This document shows positions 35,591 through 44,139 of a DNA stretch of 64,000 nucleotides, one piece after another (the stretch's first letter is position 1; every line of letters begins with the position of its first letter). This stretch comes from Luteolibacter sp. LG18 (lineage in GTDB: Bacteria > Verrucomicrobiota > Verrucomicrobiia > Verrucomicrobiales > Akkermansiaceae), in assembly GCF_036322585.1 (NCBI RefSeq), contig NZ_AP024600.1, positions 4,464,001 to 4,528,000 on the forward strand, read 5' to 3'. The translations under genes were made by a program, and so were the position numbers. The notes beneath the pieces were generated by a model, which saw only the letters and a program-made list of their open reading frames with translations, was not told the origin of the DNA and did no database searches.

Positions 35591-36703
35591 ATGGCCGGGT
35601 CTCCCGTTCGCGTGCTCACCGCCGTCCCGTTGTGCGACGGCCATGACAGCGCGATCACCGCGGTCAATCTGGAGCTGATCCGCCACGGCGTGGAGGTGGT
35701 TTATCTCGGCTTCCACCGCTCGGTGGCGGACATCGTCCGCGCGGCGGTGCAGGAGGATGTGGCAGCGGTGGGGATCTCCAGCTACAACGGCGGACACATC
35801 GAATTTTTTCGCGAGGTCGCCGCGGGATTGAAAGCGTCCGGACGTCCGGAGATCGGGTTGTTCGGCGGCGGGGGCGGCACGATCACGCCCGAGGACGCGG
35901 AGCGGATGCACGCCGAGGGCACCGACCGGATCTTCCTCGCCGGGGCTTCGTTCGATGACATGACAACCTACGTCCGCGAGCGCTACCAACGGACCCTGGC
36001 GCTGCCGGAGCGGATCGAGGTTCGGGAACCGGCGGGTCTTGCTCGGCTCATCAGTTGCCTGGAGTCCGGGGCGGACATCCCGCCTCCATCCCGGGGTCCG
36101 GCGAAAGTCGTCGGGATCACCGGTCCCGGCGGAGCGGGGAAGACCACGCTGATCGATGAACTGACCCGCCAGTATCTCGCCAGCCATCCCGGCCACCGGG
36201 TGGCGATCCTTTCGCACGATCCGAGCACGCTCCACCAGGGGGCGTTGCTGGGCGATCGCGCGACGATGGTTTACGCGCAGGACGACCGAGTGTTCCTGCG
36301 CAGCATGGCGACGCGCGGTCGTCAGGGCGGGCTCTCTCCCGCCACCGAGCCGGTCCTGGCGTGGCTGTCCTCGGCGGAGGCGGGCTTCGACCTGGTGCTG
36401 GTGGAAACCGTGGGCATCGGCCAGGAGGCGCTGCCGTTTCCGGATGTCATGGTCGACCGGCGGATTCTGGTGATGAACACCGACTACGGCGCGCGTCTCC
36501 AGCTCCAGAAGATCGCGATGCTGGAAGCCGCGGATGTGGTGGCGGCGAACAAGCAGGACCGCCCGGGCAGCGAGGCCGCGGCCATGGAGATCCGCCGTCA
36601 TCTTGATGCTCTCGCCGCCGGTAAGCCGCTCATCCGCACGGTTGCCAGCAGGCACGAGGATGCCGGAGTCGCGGCGTTGTTGGACTACCTCGAACGCTCA
36701 TGA
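35591..36703 (+). CDS. Cobalamin-binding plus MeaB-type GTPase protein (N-half of split IcmF)
   Basis: 370 residues in two domains. Residues 1-130 are a B12-binding Rossmann domain: the lower-axial His motif is DGHDSAI (a DxHxx form as in IcmF), with VVYLGFHRS, GISSYNGGH and the Gly-rich FGGGGGTI. Residues about 160-370 are a MeaB/ArgK-type G protein: P-loop GPGGAGKTT, ETVGIGQ switch, base-recognition NKQDRPG. In the known fused enzyme IcmF these two domains precede the mutase in one chain; here the mutase is the next gene, overlapping by four bases (ATGA, 36700-36703). The G protein should load and protect the B12 cofactor. Confidence 0.85.
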   Translation: MAGSPVRVLTAVPLCDGHDSAITAVNLELIRHGVEVVYLGFHRSVADIVRAAVQEDVAAVGISSYNGGHIEFFREVAAGLKASGRPEIGLFGGGGGTITPEDAERMHAEGTDRIFLAGASFDDMTTYVRERYQRTLALPERIEVREPAGLARLISCLESGADIPPPSRGPAKVVGITGPGGAGKTTLIDELTRQYLASHPGHRVAILSHDPSTLHQGALLGDRATMVYAQDDRVFLRSMATRGRQGGLSPATEPVLAWLSSAEAGFDLVLVETVGIGQEALPFPDVMVDRRILVMNTDYGARLQLQKIAMLEAADVVAANKQDRPGSEAAAMEIRRHLDALAAGKPLIRTVASRHEDAGVAALLDYLERS

Positions 36704-38448
36704 GCACGCTCAAGGACATCACGGAAGCCGTCCGCCGGTTCAATGATTCGGTGGAGGAACGGGTGGCCGCGGTGAGGGTGGATCGTATCAAAGGCGACGA
36801 GGTGATGGCGCAATGGCAGGCAATCCGGAAGACCGTGGAGGTGGTTGAAACTCCCACCGGCTTGAAGCTGCCGCGCCTGGCCCTGCCGGAGCTGGACGAG
36901 GCGGGCGCGGTGGTCCGGTTCCTTCATGGCGAGGGGCTTCCGGGAGTATTCCCATATGTGTCGTCGGCATACCCGGAGCTGTATCTCGATCCATTGGCGG
37001 GTCCCCGCAGCGAGGAGCCGACCCGTTTGTTCGCCGGACTTGGACTGGCGGAGGACACCAACGAGCGCTTTCACCTGCTGACGAAGAACCAGCGCTCGCA
37101 TCGCATGAGCACGGCCTTCGATGGCCCGACGCTCTACGGCATGGACAGCGATGAACCGGGCGTGTTCGGCAAGATCGGCGAAGGCGGGGTGGCGATCGAC
37201 ACGGTGGAGGACATGGAAAAGCTCTACGCCGGATTCGATCTCACCGCGGCCTCGACCTCGGTCTCGATGACCATCAACGGACCCGCGCCCACCATTCTCG
37301 CGATGTTCGTGGCGGCGGCGAAACGGCGCTTTGGAACGGACGCCCAGGCGAAGCTGCGCGGTACCGTGCAGGCGGATATTCTCAAGGAGGTGCAGGCTCA
37401 GAACGAGGTGCTGTTTCCGGTGGAGGACTCGCTGCGGTTCCTTTTGGACATGTGTGTCCATTGTGTCGAGCGGATGCCGCGCTGGTATCCGGTTTCCATC
37501 AGTGGCTACCATATCTCCCAGGCCGGGGCCACGCCGGTGCAGCAGGCGGCGTTCACCTTGTCGAATGGCTTCGCCTACGTGGAGATGCTGCGGGCGCGAG
37601 GTCTGGAGGTGGACACGTTCGCGCCGCGGCTGTCGTTCTTCCTCGATTGCTCGCTGGACGTCGAGTTCGTGGCGCTGGCCCGTGTTTGCCGGAAGCTGTG
37701 GGCGATCGGCATGCGGGATGTGTTCGGAGCGACGGAGCGCGGGCAATCGTTCAAGCTCCACACCCAGACCAGCGGTCGCTCGCTGGTGTCCGCCGAATTC
37801 AAAAACAACCTGACGCGCACCGCGCTGGAGCTGCTGCTGGCCTGCCTCAACGGCACAAACTCCTGCCACAGCAACAGCGCCGATGAACCCTTCACCACGC
37901 CCACCGAGGAATACGCGCGGCTGGCCTCGCACGCGCAATCGATCCTCCTGGAGGAAAGCGGTTTGTTCCGCCACACGATGAACCTGCTCGCGGGATCACC
38001 GGGAATGAAACAGGTGGAGCGTGCGGTGGAGCAGGCGATCCTCGCCGAGTTTGAAACCATCGACCGCCTCGGTGGCGTGCTGGAGGCGATGGAGCAGCGT
38101 TACCAGCGATCCTCGATCCAGGCGGCGGGTCATCGTTACGAGCGCCAGATACTCGAGGGTGCCCGGCCCGTGATCGGGGTGAACCGCTATTGGAACGACG
38201 ATCCTCCGCCGGCACCGGTGCTGGTCCGCATCTCGGACGAACGGAAGCGGCAGCAGGTGGAGCGGCTGGGGGATTTCAAGCGCAGGAATGCCGCGGTCGC
38301 TCCCGCCGCATTGGAGCGTCTCACTCGGGTGGTCCGCGAGGGCGGCAACGTGTTCGCAGAATTGATCGAAACCGTGGAATGCTGCTCGCTCGGCCAGGTC
38401 ACCGAGGCCCTGCAGGACACGGTGGGGCGTTTCAGGCCGCTGGTGTGA
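36700..38448 (+). CDS. Adenosylcobalamin-dependent acyl-CoA mutase large subunit (C-half of split IcmF)
   Basis: 582 residues, IcmF/methylmalonyl-CoA mutase catalytic barrel. Conserved stretches include EGLPGVFPYVSSAYP, TAFDGPTLYGMDSDEPG, VSMTINGPAPTILA, LRGTVQADILKE, VSISGYHISQAGATPVQQ and HTQTSGRSL. The sequence is nearer to IcmF (isobutyryl-CoA/n-butyryl-CoA interconversion and related branched acids) than to methylmalonyl-CoA mutase. It has no B12-binding domain of its own: that is supplied by the upstream, overlapping gene. Which acyl-CoA it rearranges is not certain from sequence. Confidence 0.85.
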   Translation: MSTLKDITEAVRRFNDSVEERVAAVRVDRIKGDEVMAQWQAIRKTVEVVETPTGLKLPRLALPELDEAGAVVRFLHGEGLPGVFPYVSSAYPELYLDPLAGPRSEEPTRLFAGLGLAEDTNERFHLLTKNQRSHRMSTAFDGPTLYGMDSDEPGVFGKIGEGGVAIDTVEDMEKLYAGFDLTAASTSVSMTINGPAPTILAMFVAAAKRRFGTDAQAKLRGTVQADILKEVQAQNEVLFPVEDSLRFLLDMCVHCVERMPRWYPVSISGYHISQAGATPVQQAAFTLSNGFAYVEMLRARGLEVDTFAPRLSFFLDCSLDVEFVALARVCRKLWAIGMRDVFGATERGQSFKLHTQTSGRSLVSAEFKNNLTRTALELLLACLNGTNSCHSNSADEPFTTPTEEYARLASHAQSILLEESGLFRHTMNLLAGSPGMKQVERAVEQAILAEFETIDRLGGVLEAMEQRYQRSSIQAAGHRYERQILEGARPVIGVNRYWNDDPPPAPVLVRISDERKRQQVERLGDFKRRNAAVAPAALERLTRVVREGGNVFAELIETVECCSLGQVTEALQDTVGRFRPLV

Positions 38449-38451
38449 GGC

Positions 38452-38646
38452 TCAGCGTGGTGCGACAATCGATTTCCAGTGGCGGGGATCGGAATGGAGA
38501 TGGGCTTCCGGGAAAATCAGAATGCCTGCCATGGCCTCCCGAATTTCGGCTGTGAGCTTGAGCCCGAGCCCTTCCGATTACCGTTCGTAGTAGTCGAATG
38601 CCTCGGAGACATCCGCTTCCGCGGCATCAAGAACCAACCACTTCAT
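38452..38646 (-). pseudogene. Decayed ParE/RelE-type toxin
   Basis: Starting at ATG 38646, the frame reads MKWLVLDAAEADVSEAFDYY-ER, then TAA (38580-38578), then continues in the same frame as SEGLGLKLTAEIREAMAGIL and FPEAHLHSDPRHW to TGA at 38454-38452. ParE/RelE toxins have a Gln or similar at the TAA position (YYERQSPGLG type), so one base change fits. FPEA is joined directly to AHLHSDPRHW, which in the family is the last strand; the two or three strands usually between them (about 25 residues with the catalytic/gyrase-contact Arg residues) are missing. So there are two independent lesions. The start overlaps the antitoxin stop in TGATG. Confidence 0.7.
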
Positions 38647-38879
38647 CACTTGTGGGATCGGGCCTCGATGCGCGAGAGGAATTCAAATCCCTCGGTGGTT
38701 TTCATTTCACCACTTTGATAGGCCGTCCATCTGGAATCCAATTCCCCGCTCACCTTTTCAGCCCAGAGACGGTCGCGCTCCGGTTCCAAACTGGCGTATA
38801 GCAGCTCCGCCAATTGGATCTTTTCCAAGGGCGGCAGTTTCAGCGCCTCTTCTTCCAGAACTTGGAGATCCATGGCCAT
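38646..38879 (-). CDS. Addiction module antitoxin (TIGR02574-type)
   Basis: About 77 residues, small and acidic-helical, matching unstable antitoxins of the putative addiction module family: LEEEALKLPPLEKIQLAELL, LYASLEPERD, and a C-terminal WTAYQSGEMKT. ATG 38879 is given; ATG 38873 is equally possible. The stop overlaps the toxin start by one base (TGATG), the normal coupled arrangement with the antitoxin first. The frame is intact although the toxin is broken. Confidence 0.75.
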   Translation of the reverse strand: MAMDLQVLEEEALKLPPLEKIQLAELLYASLEPERDRLWAEKVSGELDSRWTAYQSGEMKTTEGFEFLSRIEARSHK

Positions 38880-38943
38880 CGCGGACGACCCTAGCATTCG
38901 AAGTCGGGGACGTAAAGACTCGGAAGCGCTCCAAACGTCAGCA

Positions 38944-41418
38944 TTACCCCACCAAACTCACCCGCCCGCGCAATCCATCCACCCGCACCCGGGTGCCTGC
39001 GGGCAGTTTCGCCAGGCAACGGTGGACCGACATCACGGCGGGAATGCCCAGCTCGCGGGCGGTGACGGCACCGTGTGACAAGGGGCCGCCGCTTTCCGTG
39101 ATCACCGCCGCGGCGACGTGGAAGAGCGGCGTCCAGGCCGGGTTGGTGGTGCGGCTGACGAGGATGGCTCCCTCCGGAAACCCGGCAAAATCCTCGGGGC
39201 CGCGCACGTGGTGGATGATGCCCTCCGCCGTGCCGGGACTGCCGGGCAGACCTTGCAGGACCTCGGCAGCCGTTTCGATGGCGGAGACCTCCTCGCCGAG
39301 ATTCCAGGTGGGCTCACGGCGGCATGCCGCTTCATACGAGAGCTTCCGGCTCCGGAGGATGCCAGGGATTCGCTCGTCGCCATCCGTCACGAGCGCGGTG
39401 ATTTCGCCGACCTGCGCGAAGAACAGATCCATCGGATCATCGATCAGGCCGCACTGATGGAAACGTTCACCGAGGTGGGCGATCGCGCGCCGCAGCGGCA
39501 GGTTCAAGCGCGTGGTTTGGTAATGCTCCAGATCATCGATCTGGGTGTAGAGCCGGGCGAGACGGAGGATTTCCGAATAGAAGAACGACCACCGATCCGG
39601 CACGAGGGCGAGCAACCGCTGTTCGGCCTGGTGGGCCGCGATCTTGGCGGCACGCTCGGCCTCGTGACCATCGACCTCGCCGCGCAACATGCCGCGCAGG
39701 TTGTCGATCACCACCCACGGGGCATCTCCCCATGGCGGTTGATACATGTCGAAGTCGGTTTCGCGATGGCCGTGATCCACGATGAAACGTTCAAAGCGGC
39801 GGTTGAAATCCGGGTGAATGTGGATGTCGTTCCGGAGAAACTCCTTCGACTCACTTCCGCGGATCGCTTCGGCCAATGTCGGCTCTTTCCGGATGAGCAC
39901 CGCGAGTTCGGACAACTCGCGGTTGATTTGCGAGGTCTTGGTGTTTCCCCACGCCAGCAGCGATTGGAACATCGCAGGCACCTCGGGCTCCGGCACCACC
40001 AAAGAAACGAGCCGATGCAGAAGACGGCAGAGCATGCCGTGGGTGATCGAGATGGCGATGTTCGGGCGGAAATACTCCGAGCCATGCCGGACCAGGGATT
40101 GGATGTGCTCCCAGAGCTCCCGGTCATCGAACGACGCGATGTCGGTGGCCGTGGCCTGGCCGATGCCGATCAGATACGAATCGAGATCGCGCATCCAATC
40201 GACCGGCAATTGCTGCACCCAGCGGAACTCCTCGCGCAGCCGGGGCACCAGCGATTCGAGATCGTCGAGCCCGCCGAGATCGAAGGGCATGCGGCGGCAA
40301 TACATCTCGACCAGGTTCTGGTTGCCGTAGATGTAGTGATCGAAGTCGGCGAACCATTTGCCGGTGCAGGGTGGCAGCCCCATGAGTTTCAACGACCACT
40401 CCAGCGACTGGTGGAAACCCACGCTCACGAATTCCCAAGTGAGGGGAGTCATCGGGTTCGGGAATCGTTCCGCGGATTCATCCCGGGTCCAGCGTGGCGG
40501 CAGGGTCGTGATCGCGCGCGCCTGTAGCAGCCACAGTTTGCCATTGGCGAATCCCCATTCGATGTCCTGCGGGAAACGGGCCTTGCGCTCGACATTCATC
40601 ACCAATCGGGCGATTTGCTCCAATGCGCCTTGGTCCAGACAGGGCAAGCTGGCGGCATCATTCTCAAGGGCTTCGTTGCGGACGCCTTGCGCGGTCGCAA
40701 CCGTCTTGTGCTGTTTCAGCGCGATCACGCATTCGGTGGCCTTCAATGTTTCGCGGTCGAGCACCCAATGGTCCACGGGCGTTTCTCCTCCAACGACGGA
40801 TTCGCCCAGGCCGTGGTTGGCATCGATGAGGATCCGCTTGGGATCACCCGTGACCGGATCGAGGCTGAAAGCCACCCCCGCGGTATCGCAGGGGATCAGG
40901 CGCTGGATCACCACCGCCATCGTGGCCCGGCGATGATCGAACCCGCGTTGGCTCCTGTAGCTGGTGGCGCGTTCGTTCCACAGGGAGAGGAAACATTGAC
41001 GGACCTTTTCGACAATCGCGTCGATCCCGCGGACATTGAGGTAGGTCTCGTGCTGTCCGGCGAAGGCGGCCTCGGCGAGGTCCTCCAGGGTGGAGGACGA
41101 ACGGACGGCCACGGCGTCGTAGCCGAAGATCGCCAGCGCCTCGCGCAGCAGGGCGGCCAGTCCGTCCGGCAGGGGCTGGCGGGACAGCTCCCCGACGAGC
41201 TGTTCGCGTCCGCCCGGGAGATCGAGGTTTCCGATGAGCCCGCCGAGGTCGGGCACGGATCGCACGAACGCCTCGTAGGCGGCCGCGGTGACCAGCAGGG
41301 CGTTTGGAACGGGGAAGCCTTGTTGGTGAAGGGAGGCGAGGCGTGAGCCTTTGCCGCCGGTGAGGGCGGACTGGGAGGCGAGGTCATCGCCGAGAGTGAG
41401 AATCCAGGGTGGGTTCAT
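38944..41418 (-). CDS. PEP/pyruvate-binding domain protein, rifampin phosphotransferase-like layout
   Basis: 824 residues starting at MNPPWILTLGDD. The N-terminal 310 residues are a PEP synthase/PPDK ATP-binding domain (LTGGKGSRLASLHQQGFPVP, AVRSSSTLEDLAEAAFAGQ, KLWLLQARAITTLP). A long middle domain has no clear match. The C-terminal swivelling domain carries the phosphohistidine: GGPLSHGAVTARELGIPAV with His782. The order ATP-grasp, middle, swivel, without a TIM barrel, is that of rifampin phosphotransferases (about 865 residues) rather than PEP synthase. It is third in an operon with an acyltransferase and a PAP2 protein, overlapping the latter by four bases, so the phosphorylated target may be a lipid or headgroup rather than an antibiotic. 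Confidence 0.78.
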   Translation of the reverse strand: MNPPWILTLGDDLASQSALTGGKGSRLASLHQQGFPVPNALLVTAAAYEAFVRSVPDLGGLIGNLDLPGGREQLVGELSRQPLPDGLAALLREALAIFGYDAVAVRSSSTLEDLAEAAFAGQHETYLNVRGIDAIVEKVRQCFLSLWNERATSYRSQRGFDHRRATMAVVIQRLIPCDTAGVAFSLDPVTGDPKRILIDANHGLGESVVGGETPVDHWVLDRETLKATECVIALKQHKTVATAQGVRNEALENDAASLPCLDQGALEQIARLVMNVERKARFPQDIEWGFANGKLWLLQARAITTLPPRWTRDESAERFPNPMTPLTWEFVSVGFHQSLEWSLKLMGLPPCTGKWFADFDHYIYGNQNLVEMYCRRMPFDLGGLDDLESLVPRLREEFRWVQQLPVDWMRDLDSYLIGIGQATATDIASFDDRELWEHIQSLVRHGSEYFRPNIAISITHGMLCRLLHRLVSLVVPEPEVPAMFQSLLAWGNTKTSQINRELSELAVLIRKEPTLAEAIRGSESKEFLRNDIHIHPDFNRRFERFIVDHGHRETDFDMYQPPWGDAPWVVIDNLRGMLRGEVDGHEAERAAKIAAHQAEQRLLALVPDRWSFFYSEILRLARLYTQIDDLEHYQTTRLNLPLRRAIAHLGERFHQCGLIDDPMDLFFAQVGEITALVTDGDERIPGILRSRKLSYEAACRREPTWNLGEEVSAIETAAEVLQGLPGSPGTAEGIIHHVRGPEDFAGFPEGAILVSRTTNPAWTPLFHVAAAVITESGGPLSHGAVTARELGIPAVMSVHRCLAKLPAGTRVRVDGLRGRVSLVG

Positions 41419-42281
41419 GGTGGAGAATGGGTTGGTATGCGAAGTGGCCGTACGAGCCACCACCAGACGACAACACTGAGAACCGCTCCGGCCGCGACGT
41501 CGGCGGCGTAGTGGTATTGCAGGCCGATGGTGGCGGCCACGATCAGGCAGGCGGGGACCAGCAGCACCGCGAACAGGCGGCGCGAAAGGGTCAACGCGCT
41601 GAGCAGCACGAAAAGGGTGGCGGCAGTGTGGAGGCTGGGGAAGACGTCGACGCCATTGCAGCCGGTTCGCACGATGGAATCGTTCAGGCGGGAAATGAAT
41701 CCGTGCGGATGCAGCGCATGCATCTCCCCGGCGAGGGCGTCATAGCGGAACGGGCCGGCCGCCGGGCAGAGCGCGTAGCCCGCGAACCCGATCGCGTAGA
41801 TCAGGAAGAAGCCGCTGAAGAACGCGATGCGGGCGCGGCCGCCGCGTCGGGCGGCGACGATGAAGCCGGTGATGAAGAGCGGGAAGAACAGCAGGTAGGC
41901 ACCCGATAGCAGTTCGTAAACGCCGCCGTTGATCCAAGGTGCGACCTTGAACGAAAGGCAGTCGCCGAACAGCGCTCGATCCATGGAAAGCAACCATGCA
42001 TCGCCCCGCCAGGTGGTGAGGCGCGGGATCGCGCTGCCCAGCCAGTTGTAAGTGAGATTGAATCCGAGGAAGGGGAACCACAGGCGCGCATGGAACCATC
42101 CGCCGGTCTTTCCCTTCGCCATCGTCCAGAGCAATCCGGCGATGAGGCAGACGCCGGTCAGGTCGATCGGGGCCACGACGCCCTTGATGCCAAGCGTCGC
42201 CAATATCCCGCACCAGAGCAGGAGGAAGGGGAGCTCGTGGGGAAGTGTTCCGCGTGGTTGGGTTGGAGAGTTCTCAGACAT
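41415..42281 (-). CDS. PAP2 superfamily membrane phosphatase/phosphotransferase
   Basis: 288 residues with six or more transmembrane segments. Phosphatase motif pieces are CPAAGPFRYD, FPSLHTAATLFV (His nucleophile helper) and YHYAADVAAG (catalytic His and Asp). The C-terminal arrangement resembles both lipid phosphatases and inositol phosphorylceramide synthase-like transferases. It stands between an acyltransferase (8-base overlap) and the PEP/pyruvate-binding gene (4-base overlap), so translation is coupled and membrane lipid metabolism is the natural context. Confidence 0.82.
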   Translation of the reverse strand: MSENSPTQPRGTLPHELPFLLLWCGILATLGIKGVVAPIDLTGVCLIAGLLWTMAKGKTGGWFHARLWFPFLGFNLTYNWLGSAIPRLTTWRGDAWLLSMDRALFGDCLSFKVAPWINGGVYELLSGAYLLFFPLFITGFIVAARRGGRARIAFFSGFFLIYAIGFAGYALCPAAGPFRYDALAGEMHALHPHGFISRLNDSIVRTGCNGVDVFPSLHTAATLFVLLSALTLSRRLFAVLLVPACLIVAATIGLQYHYAADVAAGAVLSVVVWWWLVRPLRIPTHSPP

Positions 42282-43413
42282 CGTGAAGGGGCAGGCGTGA
42301 GAGCTGGAGTATCGCCTGCCGGGCGGTAGCGGGAGCGAGAAGATAACGGAGATTCCGCCACGCGGTCCGCACCGGATTCCATAGTGCCAGCAGCAGAACC
42401 GTGGCGGCCGTCACGGTGAAGATGCCGGGTAGCCCCGTGAACACCCCGGCGGCAATCAAAAGGAGCGGGCAGCAAACGAGTGCGACCATCGTGCCGCCGA
42501 GAATCTTCCACAGCGCGACGACATTCGGGCCGTCTGCCATGCAGCGCGAGGCGAGGGCGGCGGTCATCAGCACCGGCAGGTGCAGGATCATGCCGGGCAG
42601 GAGCAATGGAGTCAGGCACAGCGGCAGCAGGTCCGGTCGCGCCGGAGTGGCCCGCAGCGCCAGGTTGCGGATCTTCTGGGGAATCGCGGACCATTCCGTG
42701 CGGCACTGGAACCAAACGGCGCGCTCCGCCCGCTTCAGGCCGTGATAGACGGAAGGCTCCTGACGCGCGCGCAACCATGCGAGTTCATGATGACCCGCAT
42801 CGGCGAAATTCGCGCCCACCTCCAGCAGGCCGTTTTCGATCGCGCGGCGGCACGTTCCGAGAGTGGGAGTGGAAATGTGCAGCGGCTCTCCGATCACCAC
42901 CTCCACCGAGGAGCGGAAACTCCCCGGATCGTGGTAGTGCAGCCCCACCGGGACGATGACGGGACAGATCCCCGATCGCTCCCAACACTCCAGCGCGATC
43001 CGAGCCGCGCCGGAATGGTAGGGGAGATGCCGCGGGCCGAGCGTGCTGGTGCCTTCCGGAAAGATGCAGAGCTGGCCGGCTGCCAGCAGGTGGTCCACAC
43101 AGTCGCGGAGAGCCCCGCTGTTGTCGCCACCCCCATCCTTCTGGCGCGCCACCCCGATACCTCCAAAGAAGAACCGCTGGAAGCGCGTTCGGGTGAGCCG
43201 GGCGGACAGCATGAACTCCAGCCGCGGCATCAGCGCGTGGAGCAGGAAGCCATCGACCGCGCCATTGCGGTGGGTGGCCACGATCAGCACCGGCGCATCG
43301 GCGGGTAGTTCGCCATTCATGCGAACCTTGGAGAACCACGTCGCCGTGATCAGCGTGTGCAAGGCTTTCCTCCAGAGATCAGGGAGATGGGATGAAGCAT
43401 GTGGTTGGTCCAC
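42274..43413 (-). CDS. Lysophospholipid/glycerol-phosphate acyltransferase (PlsC-like)
   Basis: 379 residues. The acyltransferase motifs are VATHRNGAVDGF (a H-x5-D form of motif I, also seen in the Gpt2-like branch), SARLTRTRF, FPEGTSTLGPRHLPYHSG (motif III) and PVIVPVGLHYHD (motif IV). A C-terminal hydrophobic region (LLPGMILHLPVLMTAALA and CPLLLIAAGVFTG) anchors it in the membrane, which single-domain PlsC enzymes lack. It is first of the three-gene overlapping operon ending at 38944. It would add an acyl chain to a lysolipid or glycerol-phosphate derivative. Confidence 0.85.
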   Translation of the reverse strand: MDQPHASSHLPDLWRKALHTLITATWFSKVRMNGELPADAPVLIVATHRNGAVDGFLLHALMPRLEFMLSARLTRTRFQRFFFGGIGVARQKDGGGDNSGALRDCVDHLLAAGQLCIFPEGTSTLGPRHLPYHSGAARIALECWERSGICPVIVPVGLHYHDPGSFRSSVEVVIGEPLHISTPTLGTCRRAIENGLLEVGANFADAGHHELAWLRARQEPSVYHGLKRAERAVWFQCRTEWSAIPQKIRNLALRATPARPDLLPLCLTPLLLPGMILHLPVLMTAALASRCMADGPNVVALWKILGGTMVALVCCPLLLIAAGVFTGLPGIFTVTAATVLLLALWNPVRTAWRNLRYLLAPATARQAILQLSRLPLHDV

Positions 43414-43465
43414 GCCTTTTCATAGCGCGGGATGAACCGTTTTCAAAATTGATAGAAATCGCCAA

Positions 43466-43486
43466 ATCATCGTCAAAAACGATGAT
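43466..43486. promoter_or_regulatory. Inverted repeat in AT-rich region upstream of the acyltransferase operon
   Basis: ATCATCGT (43466-43473) and ACGATGAT (43479-43486) flank the loop CAAAA, inside an AT-rich patch (about 43440-43495). It lies 53-73 bases upstream of the acyltransferase start and could be an operator. Confidence 0.35.
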
Positions 43487-43507
43487 ATTCACGTGGAGAC
43501 CGTAAAC

Positions 43508-43531
43508 GAAAAAGCCAGGACCGGCGGACCG
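43508..43531. repeat. Copy of half of the sdhB terminator
   Basis: These 24 bases are identical to 44087-44110, which hold the left arm and loop of the terminator at 44089-44122. Here the right arm is missing, so no hairpin forms. The two copies are direct repeats flanking the small gene at 43582-44040. Confidence 0.7.
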
Positions 43532-43581
43532 CGGAACGGGTTTGACGCGCGTTCATCCGGGAGGCAATGCTGCCATTTGTC

Positions 43582-44040
43582 ATGAAAGCAAGGAAGGGGA
43601 GACTGCTGGCAGTTGGGATTACAGCAGGGCTTGTCGTGACCGGGCTCCTTTCCTTCCGGCTCTGGCTAGAGTGTTTTTGCCACGGCGAGATTTCGGAGTC
43701 CTTGTGGAAAAGTGGAGTGTCGCTCGCTGGCATGGAAGATTTGGAAGGATACCGGAAGAACCGAGTCTCCATCGAAATCTACTCCACCGATTTCCAGACG
43801 ATGGTGTCGTTCACCTACGATATGAGCCGCCTGGAGGCCCGGCAATTCATCCCGGAATTGATCGCTGCCTTGACCAGTGCGGGACTCCGCAGGGCCGATG
43901 GCGATGGACTCTACCGGGAATCGTATAACGGCGGAGAGCCTCGGGATTTTGTCACTTGGCGGCTGGAAGATCGGGACAGGAGGGTTTTGATTCATGTGGA
44001 CAAGCCGGTGGATCTATCGCTGCCCGCATTGAATGAATAG
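43582..44040 (+). CDS. Small membrane-anchored protein of unknown function
   Basis: 152 residues from ATG 43582 (157 if ATG 43567 is used). Not recognised. One transmembrane segment lies near the N-terminus (LLAVGITAGLVVTGLLSF), followed by about 125 residues of mixed charge with VSIEIYSTDFQTMVSFTYDM and RFVT-like strands at DFVTWRLEDRDRRVLIHVD. The only cysteines, in CFCHGE, follow the anchor. It is flanked by direct copies of a half-terminator and stands alone, on the plus strand between two minus-strand operons, which fits an insertion. Confidence 0.6.
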   Translation: MKARKGRLLAVGITAGLVVTGLLSFRLWLECFCHGEISESLWKSGVSLAGMEDLEGYRKNRVSIEIYSTDFQTMVSFTYDMSRLEARQFIPELIAALTSAGLRRADGDGLYRESYNGGEPRDFVTWRLEDRDRRVLIHVDKPVDLSLPALNE

Positions 44041-44088
44041 GCGAAGGCGGCTCGTGTGGCAGCATTCCATGGCCACCACGGTCAAAGA

Positions 44089-44122
44089 AAAAGCCAGGAC
44101 CGGCGGACCGGTCCTGGCTTTT
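44089..44122. terminator. Bidirectional terminator between the small gene and sdhB
   Basis: AAAAGCCAGGACCGG (44089-44103) pairs perfectly with CCGGTCCTGGCTTTT (44108-44122) around CGGA. A-run and T-run at the two ends let it work on both strands: for sdhB (18 bases past its stop) and for the plus-strand small gene. Confidence 0.85.
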
Positions 44123-44139
44123 GAGAACAAACGCAGTGA

